DNA from: Streptomyces thermolilacinus SPC6
GTDB taxonomy: Bacteria; Actinomycetota; Actinomycetes; Streptomycetales; Streptomycetaceae
Direction of reading: 5' to 3'
Length of the DNA stretch: 64,000 nt
Assembly (NCBI RefSeq): GCF_000478605.2
Contig: NZ_ASHX02000001.1
Location: forward strand, 2,147,895 to 2,211,894
The notes beneath the pieces were generated by a model. The model had not been told where the DNA came from. It did not search any database and worked only from the letters and a program-made list of their open reading frames with translations. This document shows, piece after piece, positions 28,215-36,936 of the stretch (positions are counted from its first letter, which is position 1; the number at the start of each line of letters is the position of its first letter). The translations under genes were made by a program, and so were the position numbers.

Positions 28215-29312
28215 TCAGCCGGCCGGCTCCTCGACCGGCGCCTTGGTGGACAGCTTCAGCGCGGCGCGCGCGTCCTTGCCGAGGTCCAGCGGCAGGGCGT
28301 CCCAGCCGGGCTCGTAGTGCGTCCAGAAGGTGTCGGCGTCCGGGGACCTCGCGGCCTTCTCCCAGTGCTCGCGGGCCTTCTCCAGCTCCTTCACCACGTC
28401 CGCGACGGGCTCGGCGGAGGCACCGGGGAAGGTGTGCCCCTTCAGCCGCGCGATCGTCCCCTCGATGGCCTGGTCGACCGTACCGGCCCAGGTGACGTTG
28501 GCGGCCAGGTCCTTCTCCGGGTCGGCCTCGGGCGCGGCGATCAGCGCGGCGTCCAGCGCGTTCATCGCCTTCAGGTACGCGACCTGGTCGGCGTCCAGCG
28601 TGGTCGCGTCGGCCCGCAGGGAGCCGGTCAGCGTGCCCTTCTCGGCGGCGAACGCGCACGTCACCGTGCGGTCCTTGAGCTCGCGCCAGCTCTGCTCGGT
28701 GGGGAGGTAGTAGTACGTGACGGCGTTGTCCGGGACCGCCCAGGAGTCGAGCGAGTACTGCTCGCCGATCTTCATGCAGCGCTCGTCGGCCTGCCTCTCG
28801 ATGGCCGGGAGGCCCGGGAACGCGCCGTCGCCGCTGAGCTGGAAGGCCCCGGTCACCTCGGCGTCGTGCGGCTTGGCGCAGTCCACGCTCTTGACCGTCA
28901 TGACCTCCTTCTCGGTGACCGCGCCGCCGGGCTGGTTGAAGCAGTCGCCGGTGCGGAGGCTGAACGCCGAGTTGGTGCTGGCGACGTCCTCCCGCACCTT
29001 GCGGGCGCCGTCGGCGAGGTCCTTGAAGGCGCCCGTGGCGAAGCCGACCGCGACCAGGAGCGTGCTGATCAGCGACAGGACCATGCCGGCGACGGCCAGG
29101 CCCTTGCCGGACTGGCCCTTGCGCTTGATGGAGGCCAGCGCGATGGCGCCGAGCACCAGGCCGAGCGGCGGCACGAGGCAGACGACGCCGGTGACGAGGG
29201 AGGCGATGGCCAGGCCACTGGTGGTGGCCGCCGGACGCGGCGCCCCGGGCGGCGGGGGCACCGGCGGGTAGGGCTGCTGGGGCGGGGGCCAGCCCTGCGG
29301 GGACGTTGACAC
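28215..29312 (-). CDS. DUF4190 / septum-formation-family membrane protein
   Basis: Protein of 365 aa. A Pro-rich cytoplasmic N-terminus (1-30) is followed by two membrane helices with the DUF4190 pattern (GLAIASLVTGVVCLVPPLGL, then KGQSGKGLAVAGMVLSLIST) and an extracytoplasmic domain. The latter starts SAFSLRTGDCFNQPGG and has CxxP-like cysteines (KSVDCAKPHDAEV), resembling the Septum_form domain of actinobacterial surface proteins. A helical C-terminus follows. It stands alone between a GntR gene and the serpin pseudogene (divergent). Function unknown; a surface or divisome-associated role is only a guess. Confidence 0.85.
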   Translation of the reverse strand: MSTSPQGWPPPQQPYPPVPPPPGAPRPAATTSGLAIASLVTGVVCLVPPLGLVLGAIALASIKRKGQSGKGLAVAGMVLSLISTLLVAVGFATGAFKDLADGARKVREDVASTNSAFSLRTGDCFNQPGGAVTEKEVMTVKSVDCAKPHDAEVTGAFQLSGDGAFPGLPAIERQADERCMKIGEQYSLDSWAVPDNAVTYYYLPTEQSWRELKDRTVTCAFAAEKGTLTGSLRADATTLDADQVAYLKAMNALDAALIAAPEADPEKDLAANVTWAGTVDQAIEGTIARLKGHTFPGASAEPVADVVKELEKAREHWEKAARSPDADTFWTHYEPGWDALPLDLGKDARAALKLSTKAPVEEPAG

Positions 29313-29395
29313 GGGTACGGTGCTCCTGTCGGGGGCGGGATGCGAACAAACGTATGAGCGGCGCGCATCGTACGCGGTGCGGGACGGGGTGCCTA

Positions 29396-30657
29396 ATGCG
29401 GCTTACGGACCGGACGGCCGAAGCGGTCGCCCATTTGACGGACCGCTGGGCGTCCACCCTGGACAACCCGCCCGCCGCCGGGGCCGGTTCGGCTATGACG
29501 GTGGACGCGAGCCGGGGTGGTCCGGCCGGGTCGGTGTTCTCGGCGGCCGGTCTCTGGCCCCTGCTCGGGCACCTCGCGCACGCCGCGCGGCCCCCCGCCC
29601 GTACCGGACTCGAGGACGCGCTCGGCATGCCCGCCGAGACGCGGGGCCGGCCGCCCGCGCCCTGCTCACCGCCCTGGGCGCGGCCCGGGGCGTGGACGCC
29701 GCGCTCGGCCTGTGGACCCGCGCGGGCCTGCCCCTCCACCGCACGTGGACGGACACCCTTCCCGGCCCCGCCCGCGGCACGCTCACCGGCGCGCCCGGCG
29801 CCGACCGGCGGGCCCTCGACACCTGGGCCGCCGAACGCACCGGTGGCCGCGTCCCGCACCTCCCCGTGCCCGTCGGCCCGGACACCGAACCGGTCCTGGC
29901 GAGCGCGCTGTCGCTGCGCGCGGACTGGTTCCGCCCGTTCCGGGAGACGTACGCGGAGGTCTGGACGGGTCCCTGGGCGGGCCGGATCGTGCCGTCCCTG
30001 TACCGCTGGTCGTCCCTCCTGGACAGGATCGGGGTGACCGCGACCCGGGCGGGCACGGTGACCGTCGCGCGCGTCCTCGGCGACACGGGCGTCGACGTCC
30101 ACCTGCTGCTGGGCGAGGAGCACATGACACCCGGGCAGGTCGTCGCCGCCGGTACGGGACTGCTCACCGGCCGGTGGCGCGCGGAGCCCGGCGACCGGCT
30201 GCCCCCGGGCGCCCCGGGGCCGGGTCTGACGCTGGAGGCGGTACGGGAGCCCCGTCCCACTCCCCCGCAGCTCTGCCTGACCGTCCCGTCCTTCGACCTG
30301 GCCGCCGACCTGGACCTCACCGCTCTCCCCGAGGTGTACGGGCTGGCCGCCGCGCTCGACGGCACCCGCGGCCACTTCCCCGGCATCAGTCCGGTGCCGC
30401 TCGCCCTGGAGGCCGCCGCCCAGACGGCGACGGCGGTGTTCGGGCCGCTCGGCTTCCGCGCGGCGAGCGTGACGTCCGTCAGCGCGTACGCGGCGGGCGT
30501 CCCGGAGCGGCGGTACCGGTCCCTGCGGCTCAGCGCCGACTTCGCCAGGCCCTTCGGTTTCCTGGCCGTCCACCGCACGTCGCGGCTGGTCCTCGCCTCC
30601 GGCTGGGTCGCGGAGCCGATGCCGTACGAGGAACGGGACGACGAGGAGTACGCGTAG
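29396..30657 (+). pseudogene. Serpin-family protease inhibitor, frameshifted
   Basis: The N-terminal part (ATG 29396, MRLTDRTAEAVAHLTDRWAS, GSVFSAAGLWPLLGHL) and the C-terminal part (ALLTALGAARGVDAALGLW through FGFLAVHRTSRLVLASGWV) lie in different frames that join at a GGGG run near 29641-29650. Total length is 1262 nt, one base short of 421 codons, so a single missing base explains it. The joined sequence reads like actinobacterial serpins, including the C-terminal breach region. Serpins trap serine proteases; the convergent neighbour is a secreted subtilisin, a fitting target. Either a true loss-of-function mutation or a sequencing error in a homopolymer. Confidence 0.75.
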
Positions 30658-30675
30658 CCGGCCGGCCACGCCCTT

Positions 30676-30764
30676 CGGACCCGGCAGGCGCGGACCCCGG
30701 CACGCGCTTCGGAACCCGGCACGCGGGGCCCCGGCACCGGCAGGCACGGACCCGGCACGCGGAA
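30676..30764. repeat. Imperfect repeats between serpin pseudogene and subtilisin gene
   Basis: Four to five degenerate copies of a 15-20-nt unit resembling ACCCGGCACGCGCGGA lie in the convergent intergenic gap. They look like local slippage products; no protein or RNA is suggested. Confidence 0.5.
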
Positions 30765-30795
30765 GGGCGGCCGCCGGTACCGGCGGCCGCCCCTT
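30763..30795. terminator. Bidirectional terminator between serpin pseudogene and subtilisin gene
   Basis: A 28-bp perfect palindrome (30765-30792, half-site GGGCGGCCGCCGGT) flanked by AA and TT lies 32 nt downstream of the subtilisin stop and about 105 nt after the serpin stop, placed to stop both convergent transcripts. Confidence 0.75.
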
Positions 30796-30826
30796 GTCGG
30801 GCTGTCGGATCAGATCCGCGGAAGCG

Positions 30827-32404
30827 TCAGAACTGCAGCGCCCACGCGTCGATCTTGCCCGTGTCGTAGCGGTAGTTGTCGCTCACCCGCAGCTTCCACG
30901 TGCCGTTGGCGGCCTCGGAGGAGGCGTTCACGGTGTACGTGGTGTTGATGTTGTCGGCGCTGCCGCCCGTGCCGTAGTCCTTCAGCAGGTAGGCGGTGCC
31001 GTCGGGGGCGACCAGCTGGACGCGCAGGTCACCGATGTAGGTGTGCTGGATGTTCACCTCGACCTTGAGGTCCGAGGGCGCGTTGCCCGAGACGCCCGTG
31101 ACGGTGACCGGCGACTCGACGGTGGCGAGGTCGTTGATCGCGTAGTCGCCGGTGTTCTCGAAGCGGGAGCCGGTGGGCGGAGGCGTGGTGCCGCCGTCAC
31201 CGACGTACAGCAGGCGGTTCGGGGAGCCGCTGCCCGGGTTGGTGACCACGCCGGTGGTGGCGTTGGAGGTCAGCGCCGTGGCGACCTGCGACGGGGTGGC
31301 GCTGCGGTTGTTGGCCAGGTACAGCGCGGCCGCGCCCGCGACGTGCGGGGCCGCCATCGACGTACCGGAGATCGTGTTGGTGGCCGTGTCGCTGGTGTGC
31401 CAGGCCGACGTGATGGACGAGCCGGGCGCGAAGATGTCCAGGATGCTGCCGTAGTTGGAGAAGCTGGAGCGGGCGTCGGAGCTGGTCGTGGAGCCGACCG
31501 TGATGGCCTCGGCGACGCGGGCGGGCGACTTGGTGGAGGCGTCGGTGCTCTCGTTGCCCGCCGCGACGGCGTAGGTGACGCCGGACGCGATGGAGTTGCG
31601 GACGGCCGCGTCGAGCGTGGAGTCCGCGCCGCCGCCGAGGCTCATGTTCGCGACGGCGGGCTTCACCGCGTTGCGGGTGACCCAGTCGATGCCGGCGACG
31701 ACACCGGCGGTGGTGCCGGAGCCGCTGTTGTTGAGGACGCGGACGCCGACGATCCTGGCGTTCTTGGCGACGCCGTAGGCGCTGCCCGCGACGGTGGCGG
31801 CGACGTGGGTGCCGTGGCCGTTGCCGTCCTGGGCGGTGTTGTCGTTGTCCACGGCGTCGTAGCCGTAGGAGGCACGGCCGCCGAAGTCGCTGTGCGTGAT
31901 GCGGACACCGGTGTCGATGATGTACGCGGTGACGCCCTGGCCGCCCGGGTCGGGGTAGGTGTAGCTCTGGTTGAGCGGCAGGTTCCGCTGGTCGACACGG
32001 TCGAGGCCCCACGTCGGGTTCGGCTGGGTGCCGCTGATGGTGAAGACGCGGTCCTGGACGACGGACTCGACGGCCGGGTCCGCCGCGAGCTTCTTCGCCT
32101 GGGCCTCGGAGAGCTGCACCGCGTATCCGTTCAGCGCGGCGGTGTACGTCTTCTTGATCTTGGCGCCGTACTTCGCCGCGACCGCCTTGCCGGACTTGGC
32201 GTCCGAGTCGGCGGCGGACTCGTCGAGCGTGACGATGTAGCTGCCCTCGACGGCGTTCGGGTCGTCCGCGTACTGGATGACGCCTTCCGCGGCCGTACCG
32301 GCGGCGGCTGCCGGGTAGGCGGCGAGGGTGCCGAGGGCGAGGGCGGCGACGGTTATCGCACTGGCGGCGGCGGCTCTGCGCCGCGAGGTACGCATCACGT
32401 GCAT
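30827..32404 (-). CDS. Secreted S8 family serine protease (subtilisin) with inhibitor I9 prodomain and P-domain
   Basis: Secreted protease of 525 aa. The ATG at 32404 has GAGGAGG 9 nt upstream. Order: Sec signal peptide with AXA-type cleavage (about 1-36), inhibitor_I9 propeptide (about 50-130), catalytic domain with Asp164 (YIIDTG), His197 (GHGTHVAA) and Ser349 ([12 protein letters not shown]), a PPTG linker, and a C-terminal proprotein-convertase P-domain ([11 protein letters not shown] to WALQF). The full set of active-site residues indicates an active extracellular protease. The convergent neighbour is a broken serpin gene that may once have controlled it. Confidence 0.95.
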   Translation of the reverse strand: MHVMRTSRRRAAAASAITVAALALGTLAAYPAAAAGTAAEGVIQYADDPNAVEGSYIVTLDESAADSDAKSGKAVAAKYGAKIKKTYTAALNGYAVQLSEAQAKKLAADPAVESVVQDRVFTISGTQPNPTWGLDRVDQRNLPLNQSYTYPDPGGQGVTAYIIDTGVRITHSDFGGRASYGYDAVDNDNTAQDGNGHGTHVAATVAGSAYGVAKNARIVGVRVLNNSGSGTTAGVVAGIDWVTRNAVKPAVANMSLGGGADSTLDAAVRNSIASGVTYAVAAGNESTDASTKSPARVAEAITVGSTTSSDARSSFSNYGSILDIFAPGSSITSAWHTSDTATNTISGTSMAAPHVAGAAALYLANNRSATPSQVATALTSNATTGVVTNPGSGSPNRLLYVGDGGTTPPPTGSRFENTGDYAINDLATVESPVTVTGVSGNAPSDLKVEVNIQHTYIGDLRVQLVAPDGTAYLLKDYGTGGSADNINTTYTVNASSEAANGTWKLRVSDNYRYDTGKIDAWALQF

Positions 32405-32620
32405 GTGAGGGGTCCTCCTCATCGGTGGTGCGCTGCTGTGGGGGATATCGGCAGGTGCATGACAACCCCTGATGTATGCATGCACGACGGAACGCGCCAC
32501 GCGGAGCGCGGCGCCAACCACCTTGGCCTGCCAGGCGAAAGGTTGGCCGATCCATAGGAATCCCACAAGGGTCTGAACAGCCGTTAACAAGTGCGTCGCA
32601 CAACTGTCATGCTGGCCGCC
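32405..32620. promoter_or_regulatory. Divergent control region of the subtilisin and threonine-synthase-like genes
   Basis: A 216-nt divergent gap with lower GC content than the genes. GCCAACC (32513-32519) and GGTTGGC (32541-32547) form a 7-bp inverted repeat, and TATGCATGCA lies at about 32475-32484. TTAACA (32584-32589) upstream of TGTCAT (32605-32610) may be a promoter for the rightward gene, which lacks a ribosome site. Assignments are tentative. Confidence 0.4.
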
Positions 32621-33733
32621 ATGCCTCAGGAAGCCGAATACCTCTGCCAGGAATGCGGAGTGCGATCCTCCGCTTCATCGCTGACCTGGAGCTGCCCGCG
32701 CTGCGGCGGCCCCTGGGACCTGGACTTCACCGCCGCCCCCGTGCCGCGGGCGGCGCTGGCGGGCCGGGTGAACTCGTTGTGGCGTTACGAGGAGGCGCTG
32801 CCGCTCCGCGACCCGTACGCCTCGCTCGGCGAGGGCCGCACGCCGCTCGTCCGGCTGACGGAGTCCGTCTCCGCGAAGCTCGACTATCTGATGCCGACAC
32901 TGTCGTTCAAGGACCGGGGCGCCGTGCTCCTCGTGGAGCTGGCCCGGCGGATCGGCCCGGACCGGGTCGCCCGGGTCGTCGCCGACAGCAGCGGCAACGC
33001 GGGCACGGCGGTCGCCGCGTACTGCGCGCGCGCCGGGCTCGACTGCGTCGTATACGTACCGGAGGCGACGTCACCGAAGAAGCTGGAGCAGATCCGGGCG
33101 CACGGGGCGCGGCTGGAGGTCGTGCCGGGCGACCGGGAGGCGACGGCGCGGGCGGCGCGCGCGGCGGCGGACGAGCCCGGCGCCTTCTACGCGTCGCACG
33201 TGTACAACCCGTACTTCCTGCACGGTACGAAGACGTACGTGTACGAGCTGTGGGAGGACCTGGGCGGCCGCCTGCCGGACACGCTCGTCGTCCCGGTCGG
33301 CAACGGCACGCTGCTGCTGGGCGCCGCCCTGGCGGTGTCCGAACTGCTGGCGGCGGGCCTGGTGGAGCGGCGCCCGGCGCTGATTGCGGTGCAGGCGGGC
33401 CCGGTGGCGCCGCTGGCGCGGGCGTACGCGGCGGGCGCGGCGGACGCGGAGCCCGTACCGGCCGCGCCGACCCTGGCGGAGGGCATCGCCATCCCGCACC
33501 CCCCGCGCGCCCGCCAGATCCTGCGGGCGGTACGGGAGACGGGCGGCACGTTCCGCACGGTGACGGACGAGCAGATCCGGGCCGCTCAGCGCGACCTGGC
33601 GCGCAGGGGCCTGTTCGTGGAGCCGACGGGCGTGGCGTGCTGGGCGGCGGTCACGGCGGACCCGCCACGGGGCGAGACCGTGGTCCCCCTGTGCGGCGCG
33701 GGCGCGAAGACGGGCCTGGCGGCGGGGGCGTAG
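32621..33733 (+). CDS. Threonine synthase-like PLP-dependent enzyme
   Basis: Fold-type II PLP enzyme (370 aa from ATG 32621). An N-terminal zinc-ribbon pair (Cys9, Cys12, Cys25, Cys28) precedes the catalytic domain. The Schiff-base lysine is Lys97 in TLSFKDRG, with the phosphate loop near VVADSSGNAGTA and a glycine-rich PVGNGTLLLG. Threonine synthase converts O-phosphohomoserine to threonine; the zinc-ribbon form with TLSFKDRGA is typical, but related ammonia-lyases exist and the gene is not next to other threonine genes, so it may be a paralogue. There is no ribosome site, so the message may be leaderless or short-leadered. Confidence 0.85.
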   Translation: MPQEAEYLCQECGVRSSASSLTWSCPRCGGPWDLDFTAAPVPRAALAGRVNSLWRYEEALPLRDPYASLGEGRTPLVRLTESVSAKLDYLMPTLSFKDRGAVLLVELARRIGPDRVARVVADSSGNAGTAVAAYCARAGLDCVVYVPEATSPKKLEQIRAHGARLEVVPGDREATARAARAAADEPGAFYASHVYNPYFLHGTKTYVYELWEDLGGRLPDTLVVPVGNGTLLLGAALAVSELLAAGLVERRPALIAVQAGPVAPLARAYAAGAADAEPVPAAPTLAEGIAIPHPPRARQILRAVRETGGTFRTVTDEQIRAAQRDLARRGLFVEPTGVACWAAVTADPPRGETVVPLCGAGAKTGLAAGA

Positions 33734-33749
33734 CGGGGGGCGCCCCCGC
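33722..33749 (+). terminator. Hairpin overlapping the stop of the threonine-synthase-like gene
   Basis: GCGGGGGCG (33722-33730) pairs with CGCCCCCGC (33741-33749), placing the TAG stop codon in the loop. A possible terminator or message stabiliser. The GC-rich tract 33734-33924 shows nothing else clear. Confidence 0.4.
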
Positions 33750-33924
33750 CGGCGGGCGCCGCACGCCGCCGCCGAGGACGGCCCCCGCCCAGGTATGGAT
33801 CCGGCCGCGGCGGGGCGCAGATCCGGCCGGACGGCGGAAGAGCGGAGCGGGGATCTTGCCGTGGCGGACGCGGCGGGGCACCGTTGTGGTGCTCGAACCC
33901 CGTTGTCTCGTCTGGGAGTTGAGA

Positions 33925-34185
33925 ATGAGGAAGTCCACCCTGCGTTCCGCCGCCGCGGCCGCGGCCCTGGCGACCGGCCTGGCGGCGGCGTCGGTGACCA
34001 CGGCGTCGGCGGCGCCGCGCACGTCCGAGCGTACGGCGGTCGCCCGGATCGCCACGCCGGAGCAGCTCGCGGACAGCGTCCGCCTGGCCGTCGAGCGCGA
34101 GCTGAGCGACGGCGGCGCGGTCGCGGAGGGCAACGTGGTGGGCTTCGTCGCGCCCCAGGCCGACACCGGCGTACGGCCCTGCTGA
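33925..34185 (+). CDS. Small exported protein of unknown function
   Basis: A protein of 86 aa (MRKSTLRSAAAAAALATGLA...) with a clear Sec signal peptide ending around ASA-A (residue 33). The mature part is only about 50 residues: a predicted amphipathic helix (TPEQLADSVRLAVERELSDG) and a tail ending in the single cysteine of GVRPC. GGGAGTTGAGA precedes the ATG. The next gene starts 2 nt after the stop, so the two are likely translated together. I do not recognise the family. A frameshift joining it to the next frame was considered, but the second protein shows no export features. Confidence 0.65.
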   Translation: MRKSTLRSAAAAAALATGLAAASVTTASAAPRTSERTAVARIATPEQLADSVRLAVERELSDGGAVAEGNVVGFVAPQADTGVRPC

Positions 34186-34187
34186 CG

Positions 34188-34658
34188 GTGGCCGTGGAGG
34201 AACCGGCCGTCCGGTGGTGCCCGAGCGGAGCGCCCGACCGCCCGGAGTCGGTGGTGCTTGGCGTGCGCTCGGGGCCGGACGGCCAGGTCGCCTACCTGGC
34301 CACGCCGGTCGCCGCCGCGGAAGTCGTACCGACCCTGCCGGACGGCGTGCCGCCGACGCGGGTGCTGCGGTTCGCGTCGCACTGCGTGAGCGAGTGCGCC
34401 AACCGCGTCGGCACGGACTGCGGCCTCGCCGACCGGATGCTGGCCCTCCCGGCGCCCCCGGACACCGACCCGGTGCCGCGCTGCCATCTGCGGCCGCAGT
34501 GCAAGTGGTGGCACCAGACGGGCACGGCCGCGTGCCACCGCTGCCCCGCCGTGGCGACCACGCCCCTGGCGGACGACACACTGGCCGCCCTGGTGTCCGA
34601 CCCGTCCACCACCCGCGAACAGCTGGCCGCCCACCTGTCACAGCGGCCGTCCCCCTGA
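34188..34658 (+). CDS. Cysteine-rich protein of unknown function (eight cysteines)
   Basis: A 156-residue soluble protein (GTG 34188; GTG 34194 possible). It has eight cysteines: one in RWCPSG, then HCVSECANRVGTDC, RCHLRPQC, and AACHRCP near KWWHQTG. The spacing suggests a zinc or Fe-S site. The N-terminal half (PESVVLGVRSGPDGQVAYLA) looks like a beta domain. No signal peptide is present, although its partner gene 2 nt upstream encodes an exported protein. I do not know its function; a metal-binding accessory or redox protein is possible. Confidence 0.7.
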   Translation: MAVEEPAVRWCPSGAPDRPESVVLGVRSGPDGQVAYLATPVAAAEVVPTLPDGVPPTRVLRFASHCVSECANRVGTDCGLADRMLALPAPPDTDPVPRCHLRPQCKWWHQTGTAACHRCPAVATTPLADDTLAALVSDPSTTREQLAAHLSQRPSP

Positions 34659-34689
34659 CCTCGCGCGAGGACGACCGGGGCCGGGGACC

Positions 34690-34842
34690 GGCGACTGGCC
34701 CGCTGGCCCCGGCCCCGGCCCCGGCGTCCACGACGTGCCGCCGCTCCCCCGGAGGCAGCCGCCGCACCACCTGACGCCACAACTCGGGCGGGCAGCGCGG
34801 CCGGTAGCGCTCGTAGGCATCGGAGAGATTCTTCTGATCCAC
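34690..34842 (-). pseudogene. Remnant of a SAM-dependent methyltransferase (N-terminus only)
   Basis: From GTG 34842 the minus strand encodes about 48 residues starting VDQKNLSDAYERYRPRCPPE and reaching the SAM-binding motif I (HVVDAGAGAG), typical of class I methyltransferases. After motif I the similarity ends in Pro/Arg-rich sequence and runs antisense into the neighbouring gene. The rest of the methyltransferase is gone, so this is a truncated relic. Confidence 0.55.
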
Positions 34843-34952
34843 TCCCCGCCCTGCCCACCCCGCAGAACCCCCCCACATGGACATCGGGGGCCGGCCGGAT
34901 CGGTCAGGATTCGAGAAGCGTCGGCCGAGGGTCGGCTCGTAGCGTGAGGGTC

Positions 34953-35600
34953 ATGGCAATCACCGCATCGCACACGCCCGTCACGCCCCTTGCGTCCCTC
35001 ACCTGCGTCACCCTGGAGGTGACCGACCTGGAGGAGGCCCATCGCTTCTCCACCGCCCTGGGCGTGGACACGCACATCCGCCTGCGGGCGTCCGACGCGC
35101 GGTCCACCGGTTTCCGCGGCTTCACGCTGGCGCTCACGGTGTCCGGGCCTGCGACCGTGGACGGCTTCGTCGGCGCCGCCGTGGACGCCGGGGCGACGGT
35201 GCTGAAGCCCGCCGCGAAGTCGCTGTGGGGGTACGGCGGCGTCGTCCGGTCCCCGGACGGCACGATCTGGAAGGTCGCGACGCCGGAGAAGAAGGACGCC
35301 GGCCCTGCCACCCGGGAGATCGACGACATCGTCCTCCTGCTCGGCGTCGAGGACGTCAAGGCCGGCAAGCGGTTCTACGTCGAGCGGGGCCTGACCGTGG
35401 CCAGGAGCTTCGGCGGCAAGTACGCCGAGTTCGCCCCGGGCGCGGCCGGTGCCGTCAAGCTGGCGCTGTACAAGCGCCGCGGCCTGGCCAAGGACCTCGG
35501 CGTCCCCGCCGACGGCACCGGCTCGCACCGCGTCGTCCTCGGCGGCAGCGCGGGCTCCTTCACCGACCCGGACGGCTTCGTCTGGGAGACCGCCGCGTAG
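34953..35600 (+). CDS. VOC superfamily (glyoxalase/bleomycin-resistance-like) protein
   Basis: Protein of 215 aa made of two VOC modules: SLTCVTLEVTDLEEAHRFST in the first and EIDDIVLLLGVEDVKAGKRF in the second, each ending with a SPDGTIWKVAT or TDPDGFVWETAA strand. VOC proteins include glyoxalases, dioxygenases and drug-sequestering proteins; the substrate is unknown. TAGCGT (34940-34945) ends 7 nt before the ATG, as in leaderless transcripts, although GAGGG lies in between. Convergent with the diaminopropionate lyase gene. Confidence 0.85.
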   Translation: MAITASHTPVTPLASLTCVTLEVTDLEEAHRFSTALGVDTHIRLRASDARSTGFRGFTLALTVSGPATVDGFVGAAVDAGATVLKPAAKSLWGYGGVVRSPDGTIWKVATPEKKDAGPATREIDDIVLLLGVEDVKAGKRFYVERGLTVARSFGGKYAEFAPGAAGAVKLALYKRRGLAKDLGVPADGTGSHRVVLGGSAGSFTDPDGFVWETAA

Positions 35601-35652
35601 CCCGCCCCCACGCCGTCCCGGCTCCCGGCCGTGCGGCGGTGGCGGCGGGCGC

Positions 35653-36777
35653 TCAGTGACCGGTGGCGGAGGAGTACGGGTTGGCCGCCGCGCCCTCCGT
35701 ACTCAGGAGCACCACCACCGAGGAAGGCCCGAGCCCCAGTGCCGTACGGCGCTGGTCGGCGCCCGCCCCGGTGAGCGTCGCGCGCAGCCCCGCGAGCGCC
35801 GCGGCCCCGCACGGGCCCGAGGAGACGCCGAGGACCGCCAGCCGGGCGGCCGCGCGGGCGCTGTCGGCGTCGTCGACGGCGACAGCGGCGTCCAGCCCGT
35901 CGCGGAGGTAGGGCCAGGCGATGCTGGAGGGAGTACCGCAGTTCAGGCCGGCCATGCTGGTCTCGCCGGTGGTGACGCTGACGGGTGCGCCGAGGGTGAG
36001 GCTCTCCAGGACGCAGGCCGCGGCGGCGGGCTCCACCGACAGCAGTGCCGGAGCGTGCCCGGCGGGGTGGCTGCGGTAGTGGGTGACCACGGCCTGCGCC
36101 AGCGACCCCACGCCCACGGGTACGGCGACGAGGTCGGGCCCGTCGGTGATCCCCTCGGCGGCCAGTTGCTCGTCGATCTCGGCGCAGAGGGTGGAGTACC
36201 CCTCGACGATCCACCCCGGGATCCGCTCGTACCCGGGCCACGCGGTGTCCTGGACGAGGACCGCGCCGGGCGAGGCGGCCGCCTCGGCCGCCCGGCGCAC
36301 CGCCTCGTCGTAGGGCCCGGGCACTTCGGTGACCTCGGCGTGCTCGGCGGCGATGGCCGCGACGGCCCGCGGATGCACGCCCCGGGGCACGAAGACGTGG
36401 GCATGCTGCCCGAGCAGGTGCGCCATGCGGGCCACGGCACGACCGTGGTTGCCGTCGGTGGCGGTCACCAGGGTGACGGGGCCCGCTCCATCACCCCGTG
36501 CGGTCCACTCGGTGAGGGTGCGGTGGACCGCCCAGGAGGCGCCGAGCGCCTTGAAGGCGGGCAGACCGAGACGGCACGACTCGTCCTTGACGAAGACCCG
36601 GCCGACGCCCGACTCCACGGCCAGCTCGGGCAGTTCGGTCAGCGGAGTGGGCGCGTAGCCGGGCAGCGCGGCATGGAAGCCACGTACGTCGGCGGGGGCG
36701 GACGCACACCGCCAGTCGCGGCCGCCGGTCCGCGCGAGCCACGGCGGTGTACGGAAGGAGACAGGTTTCTCAGACAC
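35653..36777 (-). CDS. Diaminopropionate ammonia-lyase (PLP-dependent)
   Basis: Fold-type II PLP enzyme of 374 aa (GTG 36777). The PLP lysine is Lys76 in LPAFKALGASWA, with VTATDGNHGRAVARMAHLLG binding the PLP phosphate side and MAGLNCGTPSSIAWP typical of the DAL family. The enzyme breaks 2,3-diaminopropionate into pyruvate and ammonia. E. coli YgeX has about 400 residues, so this form is slightly short at the N-terminus. Diaminopropionate is a building block of several actinobacterial peptide antibiotics, but no biosynthetic genes are nearby. A 12-bp dyad lies 60 nt upstream. Confidence 0.88.
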   Translation of the reverse strand: MSEKPVSFRTPPWLARTGGRDWRCASAPADVRGFHAALPGYAPTPLTELPELAVESGVGRVFVKDESCRLGLPAFKALGASWAVHRTLTEWTARGDGAGPVTLVTATDGNHGRAVARMAHLLGQHAHVFVPRGVHPRAVAAIAAEHAEVTEVPGPYDEAVRRAAEAAASPGAVLVQDTAWPGYERIPGWIVEGYSTLCAEIDEQLAAEGITDGPDLVAVPVGVGSLAQAVVTHYRSHPAGHAPALLSVEPAAAACVLESLTLGAPVSVTTGETSMAGLNCGTPSSIAWPYLRDGLDAAVAVDDADSARAAARLAVLGVSSGPCGAAALAGLRATLTGAGADQRRTALGLGPSSVVVLLSTEGAAANPYSSATGH

Positions 36778-36836
36778 GCCCCCAGGGTCCGGCAGCCTCC
36801 CACACCCGGTCCAGCGAAGATCCGATGCCGGACCGC

Positions 36837-36863
36837 AGGGAGTCATGGGTGCCATGACTCCCT
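36837..36863. promoter_or_regulatory. Perfect 12-bp dyad between the lyase and the toxin-antitoxin genes
   Basis: AGGGAGTCATGG (36837-36848) and CCATGACTCCCT (36852-36863) are perfect inverted repeats around a 3-nt loop. It lies 59 nt upstream of the leftward lyase start and 73 nt upstream of the antitoxin start. A regulator operator or a hairpin in a leader are both possible. Confidence 0.55.
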
Positions 36864-36903
36864 GGCTGGCCGTGGCCCCGGCAGCGCCCTCCGTCGCCGC
36901 GTC

Positions 36904-36911
36904 GTGTACAC
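36904..36911. promoter_or_regulatory. GTGTACAC palindrome: probable antitoxin operator
   Basis: The palindrome GTGTACAC, with the TGTACA core recognised by YefM and Axe antitoxins (established for E. coli and enterococcal systems), lies 25 nt before the antitoxin start, where autoregulation is expected. GTCG and CGAC flank it at 36901-36904 and 36915-36918. Confidence 0.6.
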
Positions 36912-36936
36912 ATGCGACACTCGGTACTCCTGACGC

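Noticed and set aside
30676..30764. Degenerate repeats as a transposon end or small RNA
   Set aside because: No terminal inverted repeats, transposase or promoter pattern; best seen as local slippage.
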